In this document: piece after piece, positions 16,463-24,945 of the stretch | Layout of the letters: every line of letters begins with the position of its first letter | Position numbering within the stretch: position 1 is the stretch's first letter | DNA from: Candidatus Roizmanbacteria bacterium | Lineage (GTDB): Bacteria > Patescibacteriota > Microgenomatia > UBA1406 > GWC2-37-13 | Direction of reading: 5' to 3' | DNA: 64,000 bases | NCBI GenBank assembly: GCA_012798265.1 | Contig: JAAZNM010000005.1 | Coordinates: 1 to 64,000 of the forward strand | Made by a program: the position numbers and the translations under genes | The notes under the pieces: generated by a model | Told to the model about the DNA's origin: nothing | Databases searched by the model: none | What the model saw: the letters and a program-made list of their open reading frames with translations, nothing else

Positions 16463-17260
16463 ATGGAAAATGTTGAAGTGCTTGAACAATATGCGATAGA
16501 TGCCGCTCTCAATCTCGACTGGAAAAAGGCAATCGAATTCAACCAAAAGATTCTTATTCACAATAAAAAAAACGTTTCAGCCCTTCTTCGTCTCGGCTTT
16601 GCCTATTTCCAAAACGGAGATCTTGACCAGGCTAAAAAATCATATCTAAAAACTCTCAAACTCCAACCCAACAACACAACCGTAAAGGAACAGCTGGAGA
16701 GGATCAAAATATTGCAGGAAAAAGGGGCTAAAAAAAATAACAATATAAACATCAGCTTCGATCCCGGTCTTTTTCTCGAAGTTCCCGGCAAAACCAAAAG
16801 CGTCGTTCTCGTAAACATCGGTCAAAAAAATATTTTGGCCCAACTGACAGTCGGAGAAGAGGTTTATCTAAAGCCAAAAAAAAGGCGTGTCGAGATAAGA
16901 ACAAAAAACAACGAGTATATCGGGAGAATTCCCGATGACCTGTCAAAAAGACTTCTTCTTTTTTTAAAGGCAAAAAGCCGCTATTCGGTCTTTGTCAAAG
17001 AAGCCGGACTAAATCAGATAGTCATCTTCATAAGAGAAGAGTCTAAGGGGAAAAAAATCAGCCGACATATCTCTTTTCCATTAAACCCTCTGGGAGGAAC
17101 GAAAACCGAATTCGACGGAGACAAAAACGAAGAAGAGGAAGATCTGACGGACGAAGATTTACTGCAGCTTGACGTTGAAAAAATGGCCGCCAATATCGGC
17201 AACGAGGACAAGGAAGAATATCTCCCTTATGATGATGATGAAGAAGATGCCGAAGAATAA
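16463..17260 (+). CDS. TPR-repeat protein with acidic tail
   Basis: A 265-aa protein. Residues 5-80 form two tetratricopeptide repeats (WKKAIEFNQKILIHNKK and LRLGFAYFQNGDLDQAKKSY). A beta-rich middle domain follows (about 95-200, including GEEVYLKPKKRRVEIRTK and NEYIGRIPDDLSKRLLLF), then a strongly acidic C-terminal tail. It is cytoplasmic and probably a protein-interaction scaffold; the middle domain is not recognised. The stop is immediately followed by the stop of a convergent small gene. Confidence 0.78.
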   Translation: MENVEVLEQYAIDAALNLDWKKAIEFNQKILIHNKKNVSALLRLGFAYFQNGDLDQAKKSYLKTLKLQPNNTTVKEQLERIKILQEKGAKKNNNINISFDPGLFLEVPGKTKSVVLVNIGQKNILAQLTVGEEVYLKPKKRRVEIRTKNNEYIGRIPDDLSKRLLLFLKAKSRYSVFVKEAGLNQIVIFIREESKGKKISRHISFPLNPLGGTKTEFDGDKNEEEEDLTDEDLLQLDVEKMAANIGNEDKEEYLPYDDDEEDAEE

Positions 17261-17425
17261 TTATCCGCGATAGTGCGTCGTTTTGTTTTTGAAAAAAATA
17301 ATCGTTCCTTTGACGGGTTTTATTTTGAAGAAAGTCTTAATCTCCTTTGGAATATCAAAATCTTTCATAGAAATTAGGGCGATTATGAAAGATGTCGCCA
17401 AAAAGATGATAAACAGAATGATCAT
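17261..17425 (-). CDS. 54-aa single-helix membrane protein
   Basis: A short open frame with an ATG at 17425 and TAA at 17261-17263. The N-terminal 19 residues are a hydrophobic helix (MIILFIIFLATSFIIALIS). A polar tail follows, with KDFDIPKEIKTFFKIKP and KGTIIFFKNKTTHY. It lies 11 bp downstream of the 313-aa membrane protein in the same direction and fits exactly into the gap before the convergent TPR gene. Codon choice looks normal for the window. The function is unknown. Confidence 0.65.
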   Translation of the reverse strand: MIILFIIFLATSFIIALISMKDFDIPKEIKTFFKIKPVKGTIIFFKNKTTHYRG

Positions 17426-17436
17426 ATCTATGCTTT

Positions 17437-18378
17437 TTATTCCCTACTCCAGTCTTTTTCAAGACTGCCAAGTTTAAAAATTATATCATAGCCTTCGACC
17501 GGCTGTCTGATTATCGGACAATGGAAAGCTTCGCTTATAAATTCAGCCGATTTCAAATTGCTTCCCACAGCCTCAATCACCTGGCACTTCTCCCCTTCTG
17601 AAGAAGTATAGCTTAGATCAACTACTTTTATACCTTGACCCTCTATAGGTAAACTTATCAAATAAGCATTCTTTTCACTTTTAGTATATAAAATTTGAAC
17701 ATTAGCTTTTTCGCTCCTTAGTCTTTTTTCATAAAAATTTCCCATGGAAAGCTGGGAAAATCTTTCCTCATCAAGCGCTTTGTCTCCGTCCACTTGTTTT
17801 ACCGGCAATGATTCAAGCTGCCTGAACTGTTTGACGGGTTTGTTGATGAAGGTATAGTAAAGATATGCTCTTTCGAGAAAGTTGGCGTTGCTTTTGTTGA
17901 AAAAAAAACGGGTTAAACCGGGAACAAATGACCGTTTGTCTTTGGCGTTATCGTAATAGACCTCGACTTTGGCCGGATAAAAATAAAAATCGGCTGTTGT
18001 TGATGAAATAACGGAAAAAGTTCTCCGATAAAGAGATTGTTTATGCTCAAGATCAACCAATTTACCCAAACCTCCCAATCTATAATATCCAAAACCCCCA
18101 GGCACCAATACCTTAAGATCAGACGGATAACTGACTACGTAATCAATATCCTTTTTCAGACTAACCGAATAAAACAACGTATTTTGTCCGTAAAAAAAGA
18201 CATTGATCCTATCCCGGCTTTTAAAAAAAAACGAACTTCTCAACTCCCTGAACAACTCTCCCACCAATACCACCGAAATAATTAATACAATAACATAAAC
18301 GTATTTTTGCCTTGCCCATCGAAGCCTTTGAGCGAAGTTGGAGCTTTTTAATTTTGACTTTTGACTTTTTGTTATCAT
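17437..18378 (-). CDS. Membrane-anchored extracytoplasmic protein, LytR_C-like
   Basis: A 313-aa protein with a basic N-terminus, one transmembrane helix (about residues 28-46) and a large external part. The last ~50 residues (CQVIEAVGSNLKSAEFISEA through GYDIIFKLG) resemble the LytR/CpsA C-terminal domain often fused to cell-wall proteins in Gram-positives and CPR bacteria. That match is by eye only. Its start overlaps the antiporter stop by 4 bp, so they share an operon with the 54-aa membrane protein downstream. Confidence 0.62.
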   Translation of the reverse strand: MITKSQKSKLKSSNFAQRLRWARQKYVYVIVLIISVVLVGELFRELRSSFFFKSRDRINVFFYGQNTLFYSVSLKKDIDYVVSYPSDLKVLVPGGFGYYRLGGLGKLVDLEHKQSLYRRTFSVISSTTADFYFYPAKVEVYYDNAKDKRSFVPGLTRFFFNKSNANFLERAYLYYTFINKPVKQFRQLESLPVKQVDGDKALDEERFSQLSMGNFYEKRLRSEKANVQILYTKSEKNAYLISLPIEGQGIKVVDLSYTSSEGEKCQVIEAVGSNLKSAEFISEAFHCPIIRQPVEGYDIIFKLGSLEKDWSRE

Positions 18379-20102
18379 AACATCCCATGTTCCAATTTAA
18401 GACGTTTTACCTTGCGTCCAATCTCCTCTTTATCCAGACCTTTCCAATGGAGTATCCGCCTGATTATTGAGAGTGAGGCTTCAAATTCAGGCTGGATTAT
18501 CACATCAACTCCCAAATCTTTCATCCGACCCTGGTCTTTTTCCCGATGGACCCTGGTGAAGACGACTATTTTAGGATTAAGTTTTTTCGCATTCATCACT
18601 ATTGCTTCCTGGGAAAATTTACCCGGTACGGCTATAACCAAAATCCTTGCTTCGTCGGCCTGAGCGTAATCAAGGATATCCATATCGGTCGGATCACCAT
18701 ATATTATATTCGCGCCGCTCTTTCTGGCTTTTTCCACGATGTTGAAGTTATAATCTATAGCTAAAAAAGGCACGCTGGCAAGTGTCAGAGCCCGGCCGAC
18801 ATAACTGCCAACGCGACCGTAACCGCAGATTATCACATGGTCCTTAATGGATATGGCGTCTATAGGCGACCTGTCCTGATCGATACGATGGGTTATGAAG
18901 TTTTCCAAAAACGGAAGGATTTTCTTTATAAGCTTTCTCAGGTTCAGGTAAAGCTCATCCCGGCTGTTAATCAAAATGGGGGTAATTACCAACGTGATGA
19001 GAACTGAGCTTATTATAAAAGCGTACTCTTCCTGGGAAAAAACTCGATTGCTGAGCGACTGGGACATCAAAATAAAGGCGTCCTCGTCAATCTGGAAAAG
19101 ATAGATAGCCAGAGTAAAAGCCGTTTTAGAATGAAATCTGAAAAACAGGAAAATCAGCAGGATTACCAAACCCTTGACAACGATTATCAAAATCGTAAAC
19201 AGAAGTATCTTCGGCAACACCAGAAAGACCAACCCCAACTTGATGCTCATACCGATGAAGATGAAAAAAATCACCGCCAACATATCGCGCAACGGCCTGA
19301 TTTCTGAAAAAATATGATAATGCTGAAGTGTTTGACCGACCAAAACACCAGCGACGAAGATACCGATTAGAATCGGGATCCCAAGTACGGTTGACAGGTA
19401 AGTGATCAAAAAAATAAAGACTATGACAAACAAATTCATCAACTCGCGGGAAGTTCTGGCCATACGGTTGAATATTTTCGGAATCAGTTTTTGGCCTGAA
19501 TAAAACAAAACGGCAATGATCAAGGTCGATTTGACCAGATCGACGAATATTTCTCCACTTAGTTGTAACAAAGAAATGTGGCCGGCCGTCACCGTTGTGA
19601 ATATTATCAGAAAAGGGATGAAGGCTATGTCCTGGAACATCAGTATTCCCATCGCCAGTTCGCCGATGAAAGAACCCTCTTCTCCCCTATCTTGGATTAT
19701 TTTGGCAACCAAAGTGGTCGATGACGAAGACAGAGCAATTCCAATAAGAAGAGCTTTTACGAAAGAAAAACCAAAAAAAAGGCTCACAATGAATATCGTT
19801 GCGATCGAAAAAATTATCTGAAAAAAACCGCCGAGGACTATGTATTTTTTTAAGTAAATCAAACGCGAGAAGTTAACTTCAAGACCAACGGCAAAAAGCA
19901 ACAGAATTATGCCGAAATAAGCAAAGTTATTGATTATTTCCTTTGAATAAGTGCTAACGAACAAATTACCCAGGAGTAAGCCGCCGACGATATAACCGAC
20001 TATGGCTGATACCTTAATCTTTTGGGCTATAAAGGCGAAGACAAACGGGATGGAAAGAAAAATGAAAAAATTAAGGATAGTCGCGGCTGGAATATCGGCC
20101 AT
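18375..20102 (-). CDS. Kef-type cation:proton antiporter with TrkA-N domain
   Basis: A 575-aa protein of the CPA2 family. Residues 1-385 hold about 12 transmembrane helices, with FAVGLEVNFSRL and ALSSSSTTLVAKII typical of KefB/KefC. Residues 415-535 form a Rossmann-fold TrkA-N domain with HVIICGYGRVGSYVGRAL. A short C-terminal extension follows. It exports K+ or Na+ in exchange for protons, gated by nucleotide or redox signals at the Rossmann domain. It overlaps the LytR_C-like gene downstream. Confidence 0.92.
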   Translation of the reverse strand: MADIPAATILNFFIFLSIPFVFAFIAQKIKVSAIVGYIVGGLLLGNLFVSTYSKEIINNFAYFGIILLLFAVGLEVNFSRLIYLKKYIVLGGFFQIIFSIATIFIVSLFFGFSFVKALLIGIALSSSSTTLVAKIIQDRGEEGSFIGELAMGILMFQDIAFIPFLIIFTTVTAGHISLLQLSGEIFVDLVKSTLIIAVLFYSGQKLIPKIFNRMARTSRELMNLFVIVFIFLITYLSTVLGIPILIGIFVAGVLVGQTLQHYHIFSEIRPLRDMLAVIFFIFIGMSIKLGLVFLVLPKILLFTILIIVVKGLVILLIFLFFRFHSKTAFTLAIYLFQIDEDAFILMSQSLSNRVFSQEEYAFIISSVLITLVITPILINSRDELYLNLRKLIKKILPFLENFITHRIDQDRSPIDAISIKDHVIICGYGRVGSYVGRALTLASVPFLAIDYNFNIVEKARKSGANIIYGDPTDMDILDYAQADEARILVIAVPGKFSQEAIVMNAKKLNPKIVVFTRVHREKDQGRMKDLGVDVIIQPEFEASLSIIRRILHWKGLDKEEIGRKVKRLKLEHGML

Positions 20103-20132
20103 AATAATAAATATAGCACATCAGGACGGCCG

Positions 20133-20498
20133 TCATTGCCTCAATTTGGCCTCGCAGGCAACGCAGTATTGGGCCTCCGGGATCAGTTTCAACCTAGCCA
20201 AGGGGACGACTTTTCCGCATTTTTCGCAATGGCCGTATTTGTTTTTTTCTATCCGTCCAAGAGCCGCTTTAATGTCATTTGTCTTACGGTTAAGGTCTTT
20301 TATCTGGGCTTCGATGGTATCATGACCAACCTGCTCGCGGACATCGGTATCAACGGCCGCATTATCGGAAGCATGATCCGGATCTGAAAAAGGATCGTCT
20401 TTTTTCAAATCCTCAATCTGTTGAAGAATTTTTTTCAGATCTTTTTCCAGTCTTTCTTTTTGCGAGTCGATGAACGTTTTGGTAAGTTTTTTGTCCAT
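20133..20498 (-). CDS. DksA/TraR-family zinc-finger protein
   Basis: A 121-aa protein with an N-terminal coiled-coil (about residues 5-85) and a C-terminal four-cysteine finger (HCEKCG near residue 95 and CVACE near 114). DksA-like proteins enter the RNA polymerase secondary channel. The acidic tip residues expected at the coiled-coil end (DPFSDPDHASDNAAVDTDV) are more spread out than in E. coli DksA. Its first 86 bp overlap the 3' end of the Lgt-like gene in another frame. Confidence 0.88.
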   Translation of the reverse strand: MDKKLTKTFIDSQKERLEKDLKKILQQIEDLKKDDPFSDPDHASDNAAVDTDVREQVGHDTIEAQIKDLNRKTNDIKAALGRIEKNKYGHCEKCGKVVPLARLKLIPEAQYCVACEAKLRQ

Positions 20499-21270
20499 AG
20501 TTTTTTGACGAATTGATAATTCTTGATAGGAAATTTATAACCGGACTCCTAAAATAATATAGAAAATAAAAACTAAAAGTCAAGAGCAAAATCATTGACG
20601 CAACTTCATCAAAATAAAGATTGCCTTGTTTGATTTTGCCTAAAGAAAAGTTAACCAAAGCAAAAAACCAAGCAAAGAAACAAAAAACAAATCCTTTATG
20701 GTACTTTTCTTTTCTTATCTCAAAGATCAGTCGATACGACAAATAACAACCTAAAAAAAATAGCAATCCGGCATAAAGAGCGGTCAGATGACGATGACCA
20801 TCAAAGCCAAAATATCTGACGGCGAGCAAAAATTTGGTCTTTGTGCCGACTTCACTCCCGGAAAAAAAGCCGCCGATTTTGCCGAAAGCCAAAGACAGAA
20901 AGACCGATGGTATAAAATAATCGACCGTCTCGGCAAAAGGAATTTTTTTCTTCAAAAAAAAGAGGTACAAGGCGATAAAACCACCAAGCAAAGCTCCGTA
21001 TAAAGATAAACCGGGATAACCGTTGATGAGGAGAAATTTAAAAAAATCAAAACCAAAATCTTTGAAATGGAGCAACACATAGGCCAATCGGCCGAAAAAA
21101 ATCGCCGATGCCAAAGAAAAAAAGAGACCATCGAATATTTCCTCTTCCTTATGGACCGTCATCCTAATAAGCTTCCAAAGGAGAAACGTTCCCCAAAAAA
21201 AAGCCAGCACCAGGAATACTCCAAAAGTGTAGATTTTGATTATTTTAAACTCCAGTAATACCGGTAACAT
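20413..21270 (-). CDS. Lgt-like membrane protein with altered active site
   Basis: A 285-aa protein with seven or so transmembrane helices that aligns by eye along the prolipoprotein diacylglyceryl transferase fold: FGRLAYVLLHF, then SLYGALLGG, then FGKIGGFFSGSE, then HLTALYAG. The E. coli catalytic signature is changed. The histidine of SFHGG is Tyr, GRLGNFINGE has become GKIGGFFSGSE (Arg143 to Lys, Asn146 to Gly), and HPSQLYE is HLTALYA. Either it is a divergent Lgt or a paralogue with another role. The basic, unstructured tail overlaps the DksA-like gene. Confidence 0.7.
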   Translation of the reverse strand: MLPVLLEFKIIKIYTFGVFLVLAFFWGTFLLWKLIRMTVHKEEEIFDGLFFSLASAIFFGRLAYVLLHFKDFGFDFFKFLLINGYPGLSLYGALLGGFIALYLFFLKKKIPFAETVDYFIPSVFLSLAFGKIGGFFSGSEVGTKTKFLLAVRYFGFDGHRHLTALYAGLLFFLGCYLSYRLIFEIRKEKYHKGFVFCFFAWFFALVNFSLGKIKQGNLYFDEVASMILLLTFSFYFLYYFRSPVINFLSRIINSSKNYGQKTYQNVHRLAKRKTGKRSEKNSSTD

Positions 21271-21338
21271 AGGTCTTATTTGATAATTTTATCATATAAA
21301 CCACAGACCTTAATAATAATGTATTATATTATTAACAT

Positions 21339-21905
21339 ATGATCAAACTGTTGACGACTGTATTAGTCATACCCCTTTTAATAAGTATAAAAACGGCTTT
21401 TTTTAACCAACCGCTAAAAACTCAACCGAGAAATCAGAAAACAACCGTAAGTCCGACCATAAAACCTTCGACAGTCCCTTCAACATACGACCGTCAAAAG
21501 CAAAAAGAAGTGTCGATCTCTTTGAGCTTAAAAAATATTGCCCGGCAAAACTTTACCCTTTCGATAGTAAACCAAAGCACGAATGAAGCCAGATTTGATG
21601 CGGCTGACCTTTTCGTAAATTTTCCCAAAGAGATTGCCGAATCGATTAAGATTGAAGACGGCCAGTCTCTGCAACTATGCCCGGGTAAGCAAATAAAAGC
21701 CGGATATATCAGCGTTACTTGCGTGAACAAACCGGAACGGGAAAACGCCCTGACCGATAAAGAATTGGTCAATATCAACTTCAACTTGAAACAGAACTTT
21801 AAACCGGGATCGATCTCCATGGATAAACAAAAGACCCATTTTTATTATAATGGCGTAGAGGTACCTTTCGGATTGAAGGAGGAAAAAGTTGATATAGGCT
21901 ATTAG
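21339..21905 (+). CDS. Exported cohesin-like domain protein
   Basis: A 188-aa protein with an N-terminal hydrophobic signal or anchor (residues 3-19), a Pro/Thr/Ser linker to about residue 55 and one beta-sandwich domain. The pattern ARFDAADLFVNFPKEI, then a glycine turn, then LVNINFNLKQNFKPGSISM resembles cohesin-type domains; this is a fold-level guess. The very next gene encodes a dockerin, which supports a cohesin-dockerin pairing. A TATTAT -10 box ends 11 nt before the ATG. Confidence 0.6.
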   Translation: MIKLLTTVLVIPLLISIKTAFFNQPLKTQPRNQKTTVSPTIKPSTVPSTYDRQKQKEVSISLSLKNIARQNFTLSIVNQSTNEARFDAADLFVNFPKEIAESIKIEDGQSLQLCPGKQIKAGYISVTCVNKPERENALTDKELVNINFNLKQNFKPGSISMDKQKTHFYYNGVEVPFGLKEEKVDIGY

Positions 21906-21916
21906 GCAATAAAAAT

Positions 21917-23311
21917 ATGTATATCAGAAATATCCGCATGTTTTTTCTTAAAAAGAACTGGTTTTTCCTTTCCTTGCTTATTTTTTTAACAATCATTATT
22001 GTCCTCGCTCCCCTGTTTTTTGGAGGTAGGATGTCATTTTTTTCCAAAGCTTCTACTGATCAGATCAAGCTGAAAATGAAAATACAAGGCAACTATGCTG
22101 ACGGAAAAACCGTCCCGGTAAACATATCCCTTTACGACTACGAAAAGAAGATCAAAGATTATGTCGTGTCCGTTACCAAAAAATCCGGGTCAAATGTTTT
22201 TGACGCCGACCTTGATGTCGGCGATGTCGATCTGACGAAAAAATACGCCTTTCTGGTCAAGCCGAAAAAAGGCGTAGCCAAACTTTTTTGCAGCCTGGAC
22301 AAAAGCGGAAACAGCTGTACCGAACCAACCATAACCTTGCAAAAAAGTTATGTTTATTCATTGGAGTTTGATACGATTTTGCTTGGAGACGTACCCACTC
22401 AAAACGGGACCGTCAACGGTCAGGATCTTTCGGTGATTAAGGGAAAAATAGGCCAAGTGGAAGGAGATAACGACGCTGACCTAAACCAAGACGGAATAGT
22501 CGATACCGAAGATTTTTCCCTGGCTTTATACTCATTGGGCAAAAATGCCGCAGACGACTCTGTTTCTTGGCTGGGAAAGATAACCCCAACGCCAACGGTG
22601 ACGCCGACCGTATCCCCTACCGCTTCTCCGACAACAGCGCCGACCAACACCCCCGTTACCACTCCCACCGTCTCAGTTCCTTCAATTACAGTCACGACCA
22701 ACCCGACCGTTACTCCATCCCTTTCCCCCTCGCCTGTCAGTTGTAGTCAAATAAATAATATCCCCCAATGTACCGGCAGTTCCCTAGGGTGCATCTGGTG
22801 GGAAAGCTGCAATGTCTGCGCCTCACAACAGACATACTTTGAAGACGCCTGTCCGAACAACAGCAGAAAATGCGTCGACTACACCGGAACCCAATGCAGT
22901 CGCTCAAGATATTGCGAATCCTACTATAACGGTAATACCTTAAGCTGCAGAGCCAGATGTTATGGAATGAACAGCCAATACTGCGGTTACAACTACAACG
23001 AATGCCGTTGGAACGGATCAAGTTGCCAGCCAATTCCGACACCCACACCGATAACGATCAACTGCCGAGCATATGATCATAACTCCGATTATTGCCCAAG
23101 TACGCAATGCGATTACCTTCGATGCGGCCATTGTGTTAATAAACCAGCGGTCGGAACCGAATCAACCAACTGTCCAGCTTGTAACACATTAACAACACAA
23201 TATTCTTGTGATCAACACGGAGCCTATTCCTATGATTACTCTGATTACTGGTGTGCTTGGTACACTACCTGCTCAAAATGTTCATATAGGGGAGTCAATC
23301 CCTGTCCGTAA
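21917..23311 (+). CDS. Exported dockerin protein with Cys-rich C-terminus
   Basis: A 464-aa protein with a signal anchor (about residues 12-34) and a beta-rich region to about 150. A type I dockerin-like duplicated Ca-binding motif follows at about 165-205 (GTVNGQDLSVIKGKIGQ, then DADLNQDGIVDTEDFSLALY), then a Thr/Pro-rich linker (215-270). The C-terminal 190 residues contain roughly 30 cysteines, with many Tyr, Asn and Ser. It would be displayed outside the cell, and the Cys-rich part needs disulfide bonds. It starts 11 bp after the cohesin-like gene. Confidence 0.75.
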   Translation: MYIRNIRMFFLKKNWFFLSLLIFLTIIIVLAPLFFGGRMSFFSKASTDQIKLKMKIQGNYADGKTVPVNISLYDYEKKIKDYVVSVTKKSGSNVFDADLDVGDVDLTKKYAFLVKPKKGVAKLFCSLDKSGNSCTEPTITLQKSYVYSLEFDTILLGDVPTQNGTVNGQDLSVIKGKIGQVEGDNDADLNQDGIVDTEDFSLALYSLGKNAADDSVSWLGKITPTPTVTPTVSPTASPTTAPTNTPVTTPTVSVPSITVTTNPTVTPSLSPSPVSCSQINNIPQCTGSSLGCIWWESCNVCASQQTYFEDACPNNSRKCVDYTGTQCSRSRYCESYYNGNTLSCRARCYGMNSQYCGYNYNECRWNGSSCQPIPTPTPITINCRAYDHNSDYCPSTQCDYLRCGHCVNKPAVGTESTNCPACNTLTTQYSCDQHGAYSYDYSDYWCAWYTTCSKCSYRGVNPCP

Positions 23312-23315
23312 AAAC

Positions 23316-24938
23316 ATGAAAAAAATATCCGCCATATTGATTTTTGCGCTGGCTTTTTTGATGAGGTTTTATGGTTTTTTTTGGGATGAGGGCTATCATT
23401 TCCATCCCGATGAAAGAATGCTTATTCTTGTCGCCGAAAGGATCGATTTCTTCAAGAATCTGAATCCAAATTTTTTTAACTACGGTTCACTGCCCATATA
23501 TCTGTTAAAGGGATCTTCGCAACTGATTGATCTTGTCTTCAAAACCAATTTGGCCAACTATCAAGGGATGCTGGTCGTCGGACGAAGCCTGTCGATCGTA
23601 AGCGACCTGATAACCCTTATTATCGTCTATAGAATATCGAGTCTGCTCTTTGAAAAACACAAACACGTCAAGCTAATATCCTTACTGACTTTATTTAGCT
23701 ATACCCTGTCTTTCTTTCCCATCCAAAACAGCCATTTTTTCGTTGTCGATGTCTTTCTTAATCTGTTTGTCTGTTTGACAGCTTATTCAATATTGAAATA
23801 TCTTAAAAAACCGAAGACGGCAACTCTTTTTTTAATGGCGGTTGCCTTTGCCGCCGCCTTAACCGTAAAAATCACCGCCTTGGTTATTCTTCCGCTTATC
23901 ATATTATTTATCTTCCTGACATCTCCTAAAAAAATCGTTGCCAACGGACTATTTTTTTTATCAACCGCTCTTGTGTTTTCCTTTATTTTTATGCCTTATG
24001 CTTTTTTGAATTTCCCACGGTTCATCTTTGAGGTAAAAAACCAGCTACAGATGAACATTGACGCTTATGTTTTCCCCTATACTCTTCAATATGTGGGAAC
24101 GACCCCTTATCTTTATTACGTAAAAAATATCTTTTTTTGGGGAATGGGACCGATACTAAGCCTGTTGTCCTTATATGGAGCAATTATGCTTCTCAGAGAA
24201 CAGAGTTACAAAAAAAATGTTTCAAAAAATTTGGTCTTTGTCCTTGTCTTTTTTTATCTGTTTTATTTTCTGCTTATTGGTCGATCGGCGGTGAAATTTA
24301 TGCGTTATCTTTTACCTCTTTATCCTTTTTTGGCGATCATGGCCGGATACGGATTGCTCAAATTCTCAAAAAACAGGCTGTCATTGCTTTTGTTGTTATC
24401 GGCAATGTTTTTATGGAGCATGACCTTCGTTAACATATACACCCATAGACATACACGGCTTGAGGCAAGTCGATGGATTGCCGTCAATATTCCTCCGGGA
24501 TCGACTCTGGCCGTTGAACATTGGGACGATCTTCTCCCCGTATACGATACCGAAAAATACAGTTTTGTCACCTTGAATCTTTACGACCGACCCGACGACG
24601 CTAAAAACAAATGGCTTGATGTGGAAAAAAAATTGTCAGAGTCGGATTATCTGATTATCGCTTCAAACAGGCTTTATACTCCTTTGATTAAACTGGGAGA
24701 CTGCCAAAGATATCAACCTTGCTATCCTAAAACAAAAGAATATTACGATAAGCTTTTTTCCGGCAAACTCGGCTTTGAGAAAATCGCCGAGTTTGTCGCC
24801 TATCCGTATTTAAACTTGGGTCCGTGGAGATGGCAGATAAAAGATGATTGGGCTGATGAATCTTTTACCGTCTACGACCATCCGAAGATAATGATATTTA
24901 AAAAAAGTGATCTGGCGGATTGCCCGGGAAAGCTTTGA
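23316..24938 (+). CDS. GT-C fold glycosyltransferase (family 39/ArnT-like)
   Basis: A 540-aa membrane protein with about 11 helices. The first external loop carries the DEGYHFHPDERML acidic motif typical of dolichol- or undecaprenyl-phosphate-sugar-dependent transferases. A C-terminal soluble domain of about 130 residues contains AVEHWDDLLPVYD. It would move a sugar from a lipid carrier onto an external acceptor such as the neighbouring surface proteins. The start at 23316 is chosen because a longer frame would overlap the dockerin gene by 100 bp without homology to this family. Confidence 0.82.
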   Translation: MKKISAILIFALAFLMRFYGFFWDEGYHFHPDERMLILVAERIDFFKNLNPNFFNYGSLPIYLLKGSSQLIDLVFKTNLANYQGMLVVGRSLSIVSDLITLIIVYRISSLLFEKHKHVKLISLLTLFSYTLSFFPIQNSHFFVVDVFLNLFVCLTAYSILKYLKKPKTATLFLMAVAFAAALTVKITALVILPLIILFIFLTSPKKIVANGLFFLSTALVFSFIFMPYAFLNFPRFIFEVKNQLQMNIDAYVFPYTLQYVGTTPYLYYVKNIFFWGMGPILSLLSLYGAIMLLREQSYKKNVSKNLVFVLVFFYLFYFLLIGRSAVKFMRYLLPLYPFLAIMAGYGLLKFSKNRLSLLLLLSAMFLWSMTFVNIYTHRHTRLEASRWIAVNIPPGSTLAVEHWDDLLPVYDTEKYSFVTLNLYDRPDDAKNKWLDVEKKLSESDYLIIASNRLYTPLIKLGDCQRYQPCYPKTKEYYDKLFSGKLGFEKIAEFVAYPYLNLGPWRWQIKDDWADESFTVYDHPKIMIFKKSDLADCPGKL

Positions 24939-24945
24939 GTTTCTC

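Noticed and set aside
17283-17477. Plus-strand TTG-initiated 64-codon frame
   Set aside because: It overlaps the 3' end of the 313-aa gene and is antisense to the better supported 54-aa membrane protein. It has no promoter.
22580-22735. Tandem DNA repeat
   Set aside because: The periodicity comes from Thr/Pro codons of the dockerin protein linker, not from an independent repeat.
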